Below, in pieces: positions 19,401 to 27,908 of a DNA stretch of 54,450 bases. A program made the translations under genes and the position numbers. The DNA is from an uncultured bacterium (GTDB taxonomy: Bacteria > Vulcanimicrobiota > CADAWZ01), in assembly GCA_902790465.1 (NCBI GenBank), contig CADASF010000020.1:1-54450 (forward strand), read 5' to 3'. The first letter of the stretch is position 1, and each line of letters starts with the position of its first letter. The notes under the pieces are model-generated. The model did no database searches, was not told where the DNA came from, and saw nothing but the letters and a program-made list of their open reading frames with translations.

Positions 19401-22289
19401 TATTTTGATGCTCTAACTTGTTATACAAAAGCTATTGAATCAAATCCAAGATATCAAATTGCTTGGTTTAATCAAGGTAATGTAAAACAAAAAATGAACC
19501 TCCACATGGATGCAATAAAATCATTTAAAAAATGCCTTGAATTAAATCCTAAATCACTTCAATCTATGATAAGTCTTGCCATGTCTATGTCTAAGATGAA
19601 ATTATATAGGACAGCATTCACATATTTTGATGAAATAATGGCATTAGATGACCAAAATAGTTATGTATATCTACTAAAAGCAATATGTTATTATGAAAGC
19701 GGAAATACAGAAGAAGGATTTAGAGCTATCAAAAAATCAGTAAAACTTGCTCCAAATTCAATACAATCTATTGAATATATGTTTTACATGGCAATTACAA
19801 TACATTCATACAATGAAGCACTAAATTTCTTTATCAAACTTCCTGAAAATTTACAAAACGATCCAATAATCACAAAATTTAGAGATATAATAAACGAAAG
19901 AGGAATTCTGCTAAAAATATTTACAGAACAGACGGCGATATGGTTTTCAAACCCAGAAATAAGAAATACAAATAAAAATGTATTTGAAGATTTCGAATTG
20001 ACAATTCAAAAATACAAACAAAATCTAAATATAAATAACTTCATAATAAAAAGAAGATTATACATACTGAGTAAAATTTCAGGCGACAAAACACTGACTG
20101 AAGAAAATAAAAAAAGTTGCATACAATTACTTGATGAATACAATATTTCTGATTTCGAGACAGAATCTGCCATTTATTCAGATTTAATAAAAAAATTTAA
20201 AAAGAGCAAAGGCAAAATAGAAACTGTCAAATCAAATAAAAATACAGCTGAAACATATTCAAAAGCATTACAGTTAATGGAAAAACAAGATTACACAAAA
20301 TCACTTCAAGAATTCCAAAAAATAATAAAAAGAGTATGGGCTGATGTTGATATTTGGTTCTCAATAATACTTTGCAAAATAAAAATGAAAGATTATAAAG
20401 GAGCTTTATCATTAATTCCACAAGCAATAGCGAGAACTGGAATAGATGTAAAATATTGGTTATTAAAAGCATTTATCGAAGACAAAATAGACTATAAATA
20501 TGAAGCATTGAACACATTCATTACAATAGTGTCAATATGCCCACACTCAACAAAAGCTGTTTTAAAAATTATTTCAATTTTAAGAGAAATAGGGTGTGAT
20601 AGAAAAGCAGGAATGTTTGCTTCTACTCTATTGCCTTTTTTTGACAGAATATCACTTGAAAAAAATGAAGAAATATTGACAGTAAGCCTTTTAAATTTAG
20701 TAACAGGAAGAACAGACTTTGCAAAAAAAGCACTAAATTCATTTATTGAATTTAATAACTCCTCAAAAGATGCTGAACTGCTATCAATTTATATCGACAT
20801 GGCCGAAAAAAATTATGATTCAGCTCTTACAAAAATAGATTCATTTAAACCTGAATCAGAAGATCCTGATGATCTTTCATTAAATCTGTCATATTTGCTC
20901 AAAGGCTTAATATTAGCAAAAATGAAAAAAGCAGAACAGGCTATTGAATATTTCAACAAAATAACTACAAGATTTGAATATTTTACAATAGCAATATATT
21001 ATAAAATAATAACTTTACTGCAAATAAAAGACCAAGATACAGATATAAATGCAATCATATCCAACTATGTATCAGAAAATCCAAATAGTTATTCATTGTG
21101 GGAAGCAAGAGCTTATGTTTTAAGCAAAGAAAAAAAATCTTACAAAGAAGCTATATGGGCTTATTCAAAAGCTCTTGAAATCATACCAATAGCAATAATT
21201 CCAAACCTAAATTCTGGTATGATAATGAACAAAATTGGAAACTACGAAGAAGCTATACAATATTTTGATAGAGTTCTTGAAATAGAACCTGATAACAGTT
21301 ATGCTTTGCTATATAAATCAATATCACTTTTATATATTGAAAAATATGATGAAGCTATTATATGTTCTGAAAAATTAAAATGCACCAATTTAAGAAATGA
21401 ATATATATATATCATAAGAGCTATAATATTTAAACAACAAAATAAAATAGATGAATGTATAAATGAAATAGACAAAGCCTTTGCTATAAACCCATCAAAT
21501 CCTGAAATATGGAATTTAAGGGGTTTAATGATGAGAATAACAAATAAACTAAATGACGAAATGTTCAGCTATAACAAAGCAATCGAACTTCAAAATAATT
21601 GCGTCTCTGCATGTACAAATAAAGGTATATGTTTTATCGAAATGAAAAAATATGAAGAAGCAAAAATACTATTTGATAAAGCTCTTAGTGTCATGCCCGA
21701 AAATCCAATCTTATGGCGTGAAAGTGGAAGATGTCAACAATATTTGGGAAAATACAGAGATGCATTAAGATGTTATGATTTAAGTATTCAACAAAATCAG
21801 AATGACTATGAATCTTATAATGGAAAAGCTGAATCTTTAGTTTCTCTTGAAAAATATTCAGATGCATTGACAGCTATAAAAAGGTCTTTAGAAAAAAATG
21901 AAAATCAACCACAAATTCTAAACAATTTGGGATTTATTTTATATAAACTATCAAGACCAGAAGAAGCATATAACGCATTTGTAAAGGCATCAAATCAAAA
22001 TGAAATATACCAAGAAACAATATACAACCTACTTTTGATGTCAATGGAAAAAAATAAAACTGAAGAAATAGAAATATATAAGAAAAAATATATAGAATTA
22101 TTCGGTTCAGAAAATTTGCCAGAAGTTGGAAAATCACAATATAGAGAGTTGCCATACACAAAAAATATAGCTCCTTTCGTATATGTTGACTTAGCAACAC
22201 ATTTTAATTTTAAAATAAAAAGTTTTCCATATTTATTTATAAATATAGGAAATTATCTATCTTCATTAAAAATTTCAAATAATATATAA
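16491..22289 (+). CDS. Giant TPR protein with an embedded Ser/Thr protein kinase domain
   Basis: 1932 residues. An unrecognised N-terminal part (1-170) is followed by TPR units (about 200-470), a protein kinase domain (about 485-800) and a long array of TPR units (about 820-1890). Kinase motifs are the Gly loop FEGGMGIVY (G496, G497, G499, with the usual first Gly replaced by Phe), the ATP-binding Lys516 in YAMKSF, the catalytic loop HQDIKPSN (H609, D611, N616), DFG at 629-631 and APE in YMAPEL. The HRD Arg is Gln, so this is a non-RD kinase and may not need activation-loop phosphorylation. No membrane segment is seen. The start is preceded by a weak GAAGGA. It is followed by a small TPR gene 71 nt on, probably in the same transcript. 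Confidence 0.85.
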   Translation: MNFQNVLAPIRVLNITSNDFFLSITDDYKTINVKWEDVTHVICGKIKRRNPPYNLIFFIKEYKESFLIDSSSFNFKSFLDNQSIIKNELKFLKVVNTFVSQAKKAFIDWPTDNMVQNKNVEYLPEFDNQHLFINYSFKIRSTEKFEEKKKITTVNDEKLTIIFERQLETLRKKRENVTIKLNKARDLYLSYSQNKDDNFALSKAYKEVEDAISVDPGYIDLYIFKADICRVMNRNENALDSLLEITKRISENKIDEVVSLNIYLYIADLYFELGNNDKACEMLQNYCGITPIKEINKEITEKIGNHLGTLDLNWYDSFEYGYQLFTEGNYFKAIDYFTQTIEAIPNFRWSYHWLAMCYLGMSNLLLTIDIMNKANSIYPTYTTYTELGMIYEKLEEFSEASNIYQQAIEFMPNCPDAYIYLSRLLLDHGGDEISAQDMLFKTIDLDPYNEFIDDAYELVQTIEKTKESYKDLSAKRNKKIGDVFNDQYKIENIFEGGMGIVYIVNDMEANHIYAMKSFQDKFMWNDSVVKMFYHEAEIWVRLGENQNIVQAIKVEPFDGKPYIFLEYIKGTDLEAILKHEKLNLEEILDFSLQFCQGMSYAYKTLGVVHQDIKPSNCMITEDGILKITDFGLCKIYSEAKDEDEKHSITKFQKANIPNNLDNQESIAGMSSNVIDLGIKNNKSTAGDTTPDGKGSRIGGTIPYMAPELFTGDNEANTLTDIYSFGCMLYEMITNKTPFGDTDFEACIVGHISEIPENPCNEREDLPDILGEIALKCLEKDPENRFSDFSEILMTFTKLCTALGFEPYNLGSSKASGETLEKMKYRGESLMVLEKYSEASEIFTKALSLYPKNLELITERAECYRVIGKYNESYKDLTTVLKADPNNSKAYYYLGLLYMSNKKYKEAHGYLYKASKLNPNNADIWLKLGSLYDLVGDSNTALKHYDTALKINSKNAVAWNNKGNIMMKENKYFDALTCYTKAIESNPRYQIAWFNQGNVKQKMNLHMDAIKSFKKCLELNPKSLQSMISLAMSMSKMKLYRTAFTYFDEIMALDDQNSYVYLLKAICYYESGNTEEGFRAIKKSVKLAPNSIQSIEYMFYMAITIHSYNEALNFFIKLPENLQNDPIITKFRDIINERGILLKIFTEQTAIWFSNPEIRNTNKNVFEDFELTIQKYKQNLNINNFIIKRRLYILSKISGDKTLTEENKKSCIQLLDEYNISDFETESAIYSDLIKKFKKSKGKIETVKSNKNTAETYSKALQLMEKQDYTKSLQEFQKIIKRVWADVDIWFSIILCKIKMKDYKGALSLIPQAIARTGIDVKYWLLKAFIEDKIDYKYEALNTFITIVSICPHSTKAVLKIISILREIGCDRKAGMFASTLLPFFDRISLEKNEEILTVSLLNLVTGRTDFAKKALNSFIEFNNSSKDAELLSIYIDMAEKNYDSALTKIDSFKPESEDPDDLSLNLSYLLKGLILAKMKKAEQAIEYFNKITTRFEYFTIAIYYKIITLLQIKDQDTDINAIISNYVSENPNSYSLWEARAYVLSKEKKSYKEAIWAYSKALEIIPIAIIPNLNSGMIMNKIGNYEEAIQYFDRVLEIEPDNSYALLYKSISLLYIEKYDEAIICSEKLKCTNLRNEYIYIIRAIIFKQQNKIDECINEIDKAFAINPSNPEIWNLRGLMMRITNKLNDEMFSYNKAIELQNNCVSACTNKGICFIEMKKYEEAKILFDKALSVMPENPILWRESGRCQQYLGKYRDALRCYDLSIQQNQNDYESYNGKAESLVSLEKYSDALTAIKRSLEKNENQPQILNNLGFILYKLSRPEEAYNAFVKASNQNEIYQETIYNLLLMSMEKNKTEEIEIYKKKYIELFGSENLPEVGKSQYRELPYTKNIAPFVYVDLATHFNFKIKSFPYLFINIGNYLSSLKISNNI

Positions 22290-22360
22290 TAAAGGGAATT
22301 GAAAAACTTTATCAAATATAATACCTAAAATATATTTAGGGCTTAATTTGGGGGTTACAA

Positions 22361-22852
22361 ATGAATATAACAACTGATTCTGAAGCTATTGCAGCCTTAA
22401 AAAGAAGAGCAGTAAATCTTGTAAAAGAGAAAAAATTAGATGATGCAGTAGAAGCATTAAATGAAATAGTAAGACTTGACCCAAGAAATTTTCAGTCTCT
22501 ATTCCAGTTAGCACAGATATTCTTTGTTCAAAAAAAATACTCAGGTAGTGAACAAATGTGCCAACAAGCATTAATTGCAAAACCTAATGATTTGAGGCCA
22601 TGGCTAATACTTGGAAATATATTTGTAGCAACAGGAAATTTTGACAAGGTAGTAAATCAGCTTCCAACAGCAATATCAATGCATCCAGACAATTTCCAAT
22701 TAAATTATATTGTAGGATACGGATTTGCAAAAAAAGGTGAGCTATTCAAAGCTAAAAAGTATCTCGATGCTGCAGCAAAAATACAACCTAATAACCCAAA
22801 GGTTAAACAGGCAATGGCAATTGTCGATAAAGCAATGTCAGCAAGAAGATAA
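22361..22852 (+). CDS. Small TPR protein
   Basis: 163 residues made of about four TPR-like helix pairs, for example the units around AVEALNEIVRLDPRNFQSLFQLAQIF and QLPTAISMHPDNFQLNYIVG. No signal peptide. GGGGG lies 7 nt before the ATG. It probably serves as a protein-binding partner or shares clients with the kinase-TPR protein upstream. The last codons and stop are part of a 13-bp tandem duplication. Confidence 0.8.
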   Translation: MNITTDSEAIAALKRRAVNLVKEKKLDDAVEALNEIVRLDPRNFQSLFQLAQIFFVQKKYSGSEQMCQQALIAKPNDLRPWLILGNIFVATGNFDKVVNQLPTAISMHPDNFQLNYIVGYGFAKKGELFKAKKYLDAAAKIQPNNPKVKQAMAIVDKAMSARR

Positions 22853-22870
22853 TATAAGAAGATAATATAA
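22845..22870. repeat. Perfect 13-bp tandem duplication across a stop codon
   Basis: GAAGATAATATAA occurs twice in a row. The first copy contains the stop of the TPR gene, so the duplication has no coding effect. Confidence 0.9.
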
Positions 22871-22873
22871 GAC

Positions 22874-22913
22874 TAAAAAAATTAGGTGTAAAAGTTTTTT
22901 TTACACCTAATTT
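22874..22913. terminator. Bidirectional terminator
   Basis: AAATTAGGTGTAAAA and TTTTACACCTAATTT arms, between the TPR gene and convergent rfbC. Confidence 0.9.
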
Positions 22914-22924
22914 AAATTTAATAG

Positions 22925-23470
22925 TTAAAATCCTATATCTAAATCTTTAATAAACTTTGAATTTAAATCTTTTTGGGATAAAACAGGGGAATCTACTTTC
23001 CAATCAACCCCAATATCTGGGTCATTCCAACGAATACCTGAATCGCATTCAGGAGCATAATATTCATCTGTTTTATACATGACTTCACAATTTTCTTCAA
23101 GGGTCAAAAATCCATGAGCAAAACCTTTTGGTATAAAAAGTTGTTTTTTATTTTCCTCAGTTAACTCAACTCCAATCCATTTCAAATAATTTGGAGAAGA
23201 TTTTCTAATATCAACAGCTACATCAAAAATTTTGCCTCTGACACATCTAATCAATTTAGCCTGTGCTTTAGGATTTTTTTGAAAATGAAGTCCCCTAAGG
23301 GTATGAATATGTTCTGATTTTGAATGATTATCCTGAACAAAATCACAAATCAATCCCAATTTTTCAAGTTTTATTTTTGAATAACTTTCAAAAAACCAAC
23401 CTCTTGAATCACCAAAAACCTGTGGAGTGATTATCAAGACACCTTCTAATTTTGTCTTTTCGATAAACAT
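22925..23470 (-). CDS. rfbC: dTDP-4-dehydrorhamnose 3,5-epimerase
   Basis: 181 residues, the usual RmlC length, a cupin. Epimerises dTDP-4-keto-6-deoxyglucose at C3 and C5 on the way to dTDP-L-rhamnose. Family motifs are all present: DSRGWFFESY, QDNHSKS, TLRGLHFQ with catalytic His62, RGKIFDVAVDIR, FIPKGFAHGFLTL, and the YKTDEYYAPECDSGIRWNDP segment. It is alone; rfbA, rfbB and rfbD are not in the window. Rhamnose is a common component of surface polysaccharide, which fits the polymer-modification cluster at 41462-47309, but that link is inference. The ribosome site is weak. Confidence 0.95.
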   Translation of the reverse strand: MFIEKTKLEGVLIITPQVFGDSRGWFFESYSKIKLEKLGLICDFVQDNHSKSEHIHTLRGLHFQKNPKAQAKLIRCVRGKIFDVAVDIRKSSPNYLKWIGVELTEENKKQLFIPKGFAHGFLTLEENCEVMYKTDEYYAPECDSGIRWNDPDIGVDWKVDSPVLSQKDLNSKFIKDLDIGF

Positions 23471-23565
23471 AAAAACACCATCCGCTATAATATTCTAATT
23501 GAGTGAAATTATAAACAAATTCTTTTTATTTTGCTCAAAACCTCTAAAGAAAGGATAAAATAAAA

Positions 23566-24030
23566 TTGAATAAATTAAATAAAAATATTCTTACAATTCT
23601 CTTGTTATTTTTATGTATTATAAATATTGGTTGCAACAATAATAAACAAGAGGAACACAAACTAAAAATAGAGGAAATAATAATAACAATTCCTCAAGAT
23701 TTTACAAAAAATGAAAACATTTTTATATCAAATGATAACTTAAACAAAATAGAAATAGAAAAAATAAATGACGAAAATACAAAAATAGAAGATACAAAGC
23801 AAAAAATAAAAGATGAATATAAAAATAAAAATATAGAATTGACAGAAATTATAATAAAAAAAGATATTCCAAAAATATCAGGTTTGGTTGGAGTTGAGAA
23901 AGATAACACAATTCACATATATTTTATTGAAAATGGAAACAACAAAATAAAAATGACCTGTAATGGTAGTAATGATAATTCAGCCCTTTTATTCAGAAAT
24001 ATAGCCAAAACAGTAATAATTGAAAAATAA
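23566..24030 (+). CDS. Small lipoprotein of unknown function
   Basis: 154 residues starting at TTG (AAAGGA 9 nt upstream). A short Lys/Asn leader and hydrophobic helix end in the lipobox INIGC (Cys about 23), so it is a predicted lipoprotein. The mature part is Lys/Glu/Ile/Asn-rich, with an alternating pattern that suggests an alpha/beta domain with a central charged helix. Family not recognised. Divergent from rfbC and convergent to the LolA-like gene, from which it is separated by a strong terminator. Confidence 0.7.
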   Translation: MNKLNKNILTILLLFLCIINIGCNNNKQEEHKLKIEEIIITIPQDFTKNENIFISNDNLNKIEIEKINDENTKIEDTKQKIKDEYKNKNIELTEIIIKKDIPKISGLVGVEKDNTIHIYFIENGNNKIKMTCNGSNDNSALLFRNIAKTVIIEK

Positions 24031-24032
24031 AT

Positions 24033-24083
24033 AAAAAAAGTTGTGTATTTTAAATGGAATCTGAAATACACAACTTTTTTTTA
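24033..24083. terminator. Bidirectional terminator
   Basis: AAGTTGTGTATTT and AAATACACAACTT arms around a 13-nt loop, with A and T tails, between convergent genes. Confidence 0.9.
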
Positions 24084-24094
24084 TTTATACTCTT

Positions 24095-25246
24095 TTATTT
24101 CTTCTTATCAATAAATATTTCATCAGGAAGGTCTGTATTTATTTTATAATATCCATACGAAGCATTTCCAGTTGCTTTAATTCCCATCTTCGGGAAATTA
24201 GCTTCAACTTCCATACTTCCAAACAATTTAAATCCCTTAACATCTCTGTAAGAACATCTTATGTCAACTTCTCCGCCATTTTGATATGTATAAATTTGGC
24301 GTGGAAATAGCCAAGTCGTTTTATTTATATACATATCTATTTTTTGAAGGTCTCCCCTACCTTCTATAGGTATCATTCTTAAAATAAAACAATCAGTAAA
24401 ATCACCATCTCCATCAAAAATTTTCATAGTATATTTATTCGGATCAGGCAAACTCCAACCAAATGCACTTGGATATTTAGAAAGAAAATCAGGAGCTTTT
24501 TTAAATTCAACTTTATAGTGATCAGGCTCTTTAAAATAATAATCACCTTCTAAATTAAAAGGAATTGCAAGAAAAGAATATTTTGTCTTTACAGTTGCAT
24601 TGATAGGACAAGTATAATCTTTAAGTCCTTTGTTTACATTTTTCATTTTTTCAACAATTTTAAAAGCCTGAGCTCTTCTCAATGAAGTTCCTGAAGGTGG
24701 CAAAACAAAATCATCACTTGTTGAATCAATCTTTTTATCTCCGTCTTTTACCTCGGTATCTTTTTTATCACCGTCTTTTACCTCGGTATCTTTTTTATCT
24801 CCGTCTTTTACCTCGGCATCTTTATTATCTCCGTCTTTTACATCAGCATCTTTCTTATCTCCGTCTTTTACCTCGGTATCTTTTTTATCACCGTCTTTTG
24901 CCTCGGTATCTTTCTTATCACCGTCTTTTACCTCGGTATCTTTATTATCTCCGTCTTTTACCTCGGTATCTTTTTTATCTCCGTCTTTTACCTCGGTATC
25001 TTTTTTATCTCCGTCTTTTACCTCGGCATCTTTCTTATCTCCGTCTTTTACCTCGGCATCTTTCTTATCACTGTCTTTTACCTCGGCATCTTTCTTATCA
25101 CTGTCTTTTACATCAGTCTTCAAAGATGGAATTTTAATAACAACTGGATTTTTTGTATCCACATTTACTGTTGTCTGTCCATTATCTGCAAAAACTGGAG
25201 CAGATACTGCAACCAACAAACTAAAAATCAAAAATATTTTTTTCAT
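24095..25246 (-). CDS. Exported LolA-like protein with a repetitive Lys/Asp linker
   Basis: 383 residues. A signal peptide (1-20, cleavage at VFA-D) is followed by a linker of about thirteen 10-residue units of the type KKDTEVKDGD (about residues 42-170) and then a C-terminal domain of about 210 residues. That domain has the look of LolA/LolB-type lipid-binding proteins: an early helix with KIVEKMKN, then a run of beta strands such as KYTMKIFDGDGDF and WLFPRQIYTYQNGGEVDI. It may carry or sense lipoproteins or lipids in the periplasm; that is an inference. RBS AAAGGATGATG. The linker DNA is an almost perfect 30-bp tandem repeat and so liable to length change. A second LolA-like gene is at 31529-32281. 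Confidence 0.65.
   Translation of the reverse strand: MKKIFLIFSLLVAVSAPVFADNGQTTVNVDTKNPVVIKIPSLKTDVKDSDKKDAEVKDSDKKDAEVKDGDKKDAEVKDGDKKDTEVKDGDKKDTEVKDGDNKDTEVKDGDKKDTEAKDGDKKDTEVKDGDKKDADVKDGDNKDAEVKDGDKKDTEVKDGDKKDTEVKDGDKKIDSTSDDFVLPPSGTSLRRAQAFKIVEKMKNVNKGLKDYTCPINATVKTKYSFLAIPFNLEGDYYFKEPDHYKVEFKKAPDFLSKYPSAFGWSLPDPNKYTMKIFDGDGDFTDCFILRMIPIEGRGDLQKIDMYINKTTWLFPRQIYTYQNGGEVDIRCSYRDVKGFKLFGSMEVEANFPKMGIKATGNASYGYYKINTDLPDEIFIDKKK
24741..25120 (-). repeat. 30-bp tandem repeat encoding KKDTEVKDGD units
   Basis: Two units per 60 bases throughout, differing mainly at the Thr/Ala codon and at tct/tca or aag/aat synonyms. In frame and free of stops. Confidence 0.95.
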
Positions 25247-25299
25247 ATTTTCATCATCCTTTTTTTAAATAAAGTGTCATAGCAAACTTTAAAAAGCCA

Positions 25300-25427
25300 C
25301 TTTTGTGCACGGAAATCAATTTTTGTTATTAATTTTGCAATTAAATAATTTTCAAAAATACGATACAATGTTAATATTTTTGAAAATTATTATGAACTAA
25401 AAAAATTGATTTCTGTGACTTTTGTAA
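25300..25427. repeat. Palindromic element (short copy)
   Basis: Arms CACTTTTGTGCACGGAAATC / GATTTCTGTGACTTTTGT and, further in, AATAATTTTCAAAAATA / TATTTTTGAAAATTATTAT make an imperfect inverted repeat of about 128 bp. It fills the space between two genes. The same sequence, with a 132-bp insertion, is at 52232-52514. Confidence 0.8.
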
Positions 25428-25432
25428 TGTTT

Positions 25433-27457
25433 TTATTCTATATCACTTTCATCTGAATCTTCGCTATCTTTACTGTCGTCTTTTTTATCATCTTTATTCT
25501 TATCAACATTATCTTCTTTATTATCAATATTCTCGTTATCTTTATTTTCTTTATCTAAATTATCATCTTTATTCTCAATTTTATTATCGCCATTCTTATC
25601 ATCTTTATTTTCTCCATTTTCAGAATCAACAGGTTTAATCTCAATAGGCTTTACTTCCAATGGTTTTACAAGAAGGCATGTTGCAACAACTTCACCTGAT
25701 TCATTTAAAGCAGATACTGTTTTACCTGCAAATTCTTTATCAACATAAAAAGACATCGATCCAGTAGCTGGAAGATTTAATTCATTAGAATACAACTCAG
25801 AAGTATTATCTTCATCATATATTACAAATTTAAATTTTCCTTCTGTAATTCTATTTCCATATTCATCTTCACTTGTAAAATCAACTTTATAATTATCTGC
25901 ATTAGCCATTTTTTTATAAGATGAAGTCATTTCAAAATATGAAGGCTTACTTGCAACAAATCTGCCATTAAAAATTTTTTCTGCAGAAAGCCCACAAACA
26001 GCAAATACATAAAAATTACCGCACTTTTTTGTATTTCCTATTTTAAAATCAGCTTTTCCAGAAGATGTCTTTACAAAAAATGGAAATTCTCCAAAAGAAG
26101 GAATAATTTTGACACAAGTCCCATCTTCAACTGGCGTTCCATCGGCATAGGATACAGAAATCGAAATAGAAGCCGAATCAGCACCATCTGCTTTTATATC
26201 CTTTTTATCACTATTTAACAATTTAATGACATAAGGAGCAAGCATTTTCTCTTTGGAATAGAGACATAAGAAATTTCCAACAGGTCTTTCATATCGAGAA
26301 ACTCCAACTGGTTTTGAAACATCCATACCCAAAATATCCATTGCTGAAGAACCACCGCCATCAAAATTCATGGCATTAACTATTCCATTTGAAGATAATT
26401 TTGAAGCAAAATCTATTAACTTCATTCCTTCACTATGACTGTCATTAAATCCTGTTGCAGTAAATAAATGGATATTTCCAGAATAGTCAGTACCAACAGC
26501 AGTTCTTCCTGCTCTATGTGTTATATCATTTCCACCTTTACCTAAACCTTCTTCATCTGCTGTCATTTTTGTACAACCATTTGAAACAAGATTTGGACCT
26601 CCTCCAAGAACAAAAGCAACATTATTTAAAGTATTTCCATCAGATTTAAATACATTTCCTGATTTTGCAGTAATTTTATCAATTACAGGAGTTCCATCCA
26701 TAAGAATACCAAAACAAGTGCGAGGTGGTCTTCTTGAAACATGTGGAGCAATCAATTTTCCATACCTATAGACAAGACCTAAAGGAGTTCCACCTTCCCA
26801 AGCAAAAAATCCACCATTAATGGCAGCAATACAGGCATTTCTTTTTCTGGCATCAGTAACTTTTTCTCTTCCCTTAGCTCCTGAAGCCATAGAAATATCA
26901 AAATATGCCTGTCCCTTTGGAAAAGCCTTTACAGATAGATCATTAAAAATCAAATATCCATTCGAATTTGCAGATTCTTCTGTATTCAATGTAATGTCAT
27001 TTGAAATTTTTGTTTTGTATTTAATAGAAAAATCTCTATATAAATCAAAAACTATTCTATTTTTTCCAGAATCATTCAAAGATATTAATTTTACCTTATC
27101 TTTTGAAATTGGATAATTCAAATCTATATCTACAGAAATAGACCTACAACCTCTTTTAGATAGTGAAAGCCCTAAAAAGAGATTATCAGAAGATTCTTTT
27201 ATTTTAGATTTAACAGAAGGTGAAATCTGGGCTCCTGTTATAACAGCATTTATAGCTGGTTCTGGAAAAGATATCGAAGAAAAATGACAATCTACTTTAT
27301 CAGAAAATTCAAATACAATCCTAACTTTTTCTGCCGTCTTACTATATCTAACACCTGTTAAAGAAGATAGATTTTCAGAAAAAGATACTGAATAAAATAG
27401 AACAAAAAATAAAACAAAAAATATTGTATATAATTTAAAATTATTTTTAAAACACAT
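25433..27457 (-). CDS. Exported phosphodiester glycosidase-family protein with AMIN-like N-terminus
   Basis: 674 residues from ATG 27457; a longer TTG-started version adds eight residues before the signal peptide. The signal peptide covers about 1-28. An AMIN-like domain follows (about 30-135: TGVRYSKTAEKVRIVFEFS), a fold that targets proteins to cell wall or secretins. Next comes a phosphodiester glycosidase (NAGPA/DUF2233) domain, about 165-415, with NGGFFAWEGGTPLG, GGPNLV, HRAGRTAVG and the NFDGGGSSAM signature. A beta-rich Ig-like region comes next, then a highly acidic Asp/Lys/Asn tail of about 60 residues. Related enzymes uncap phosphodiester-linked sugars. Substrate unknown; a wall or surface glycan is likely. 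It lies downstream of the STAS and YtxH-like genes on the same strand. Confidence 0.8.
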   Translation of the reverse strand: MCFKNNFKLYTIFFVLFFVLFYSVSFSENLSSLTGVRYSKTAEKVRIVFEFSDKVDCHFSSISFPEPAINAVITGAQISPSVKSKIKESSDNLFLGLSLSKRGCRSISVDIDLNYPISKDKVKLISLNDSGKNRIVFDLYRDFSIKYKTKISNDITLNTEESANSNGYLIFNDLSVKAFPKGQAYFDISMASGAKGREKVTDARKRNACIAAINGGFFAWEGGTPLGLVYRYGKLIAPHVSRRPPRTCFGILMDGTPVIDKITAKSGNVFKSDGNTLNNVAFVLGGGPNLVSNGCTKMTADEEGLGKGGNDITHRAGRTAVGTDYSGNIHLFTATGFNDSHSEGMKLIDFASKLSSNGIVNAMNFDGGGSSAMDILGMDVSKPVGVSRYERPVGNFLCLYSKEKMLAPYVIKLLNSDKKDIKADGADSASISISVSYADGTPVEDGTCVKIIPSFGEFPFFVKTSSGKADFKIGNTKKCGNFYVFAVCGLSAEKIFNGRFVASKPSYFEMTSSYKKMANADNYKVDFTSEDEYGNRITEGKFKFVIYDEDNTSELYSNELNLPATGSMSFYVDKEFAGKTVSALNESGEVVATCLLVKPLEVKPIEIKPVDSENGENKDDKNGDNKIENKDDNLDKENKDNENIDNKEDNVDKNKDDKKDDSKDSEDSDESDIE

Positions 27458-27554
27458 AATCTTTCTTAAATAATAAAGCAAGCAGAAAAAGTAAAAAAAT
27501 AAAACTTTTCTGCCTGCCCTTTAAATTTCAAAAAAATAAATTTAATCTCACAGC

Positions 27555-27896
27555 TTATTTCAATGCTCCGATAGCATCTTCATTATTAGCAAAAATGCTA
27601 AATATTTTGACAAGTCCAGTTATTTGAAAAATCTTCTTTATCTGAGGATTTGTACATACAAGAACTATATTTCCATTGTGTTCTTTTACCCTCTTCAAAG
27701 CACCTATCAAAACACCTAATCCCGTACTGTCAACATATCTTACATCTTCAAGATTTACTACTATATTATAAATCTCTTTTTCAATTAAAGCATTTATAGA
27801 TTCTTTAACTTTAGGAGATGTATAAACATCTACATCACCACATACATTAAGAATATTACAGCCTTCGCCCTCTTTTATATCTACCTTTATATCCAT
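27555..27896 (-). CDS. STAS-domain anti-sigma factor antagonist
   Basis: 113 residues, a single STAS domain like SpoIIAA or RsbV. The phosphorylation site is in VDSTGLGVLIGALK (Ser57). Members release a sigma factor by binding its anti-sigma kinase when not phosphorylated. GAGG lies 6 nt before the ATG. It sits between a YtxH-like gene (12 nt) and the glycosidase gene. The partner kinase and phosphatase are not in the window. Confidence 0.9.
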   Translation of the reverse strand: MDIKVDIKEGEGCNILNVCGDVDVYTSPKVKESINALIEKEIYNIVVNLEDVRYVDSTGLGVLIGALKRVKEHNGNIVLVCTNPQIKKIFQITGLVKIFSIFANNEDAIGALK

Positions 27897-27908
27897 AAAA
27901 ACCTCAAA

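Noticed and set aside
24682-25137. Plus-strand frame with repeated LLPRYLFYLR
   Set aside because: Antisense shadow of the Lys/Asp repeat in the LolA-like gene; no start signals.
27480-27522. Terminator between the STAS and glycosidase genes
   Set aside because: GCAGAAAAAGT and ACTTTTCTGC can pair, but there is no T-run after the stem on the minus strand and it abuts the start region, so the role is unclear.
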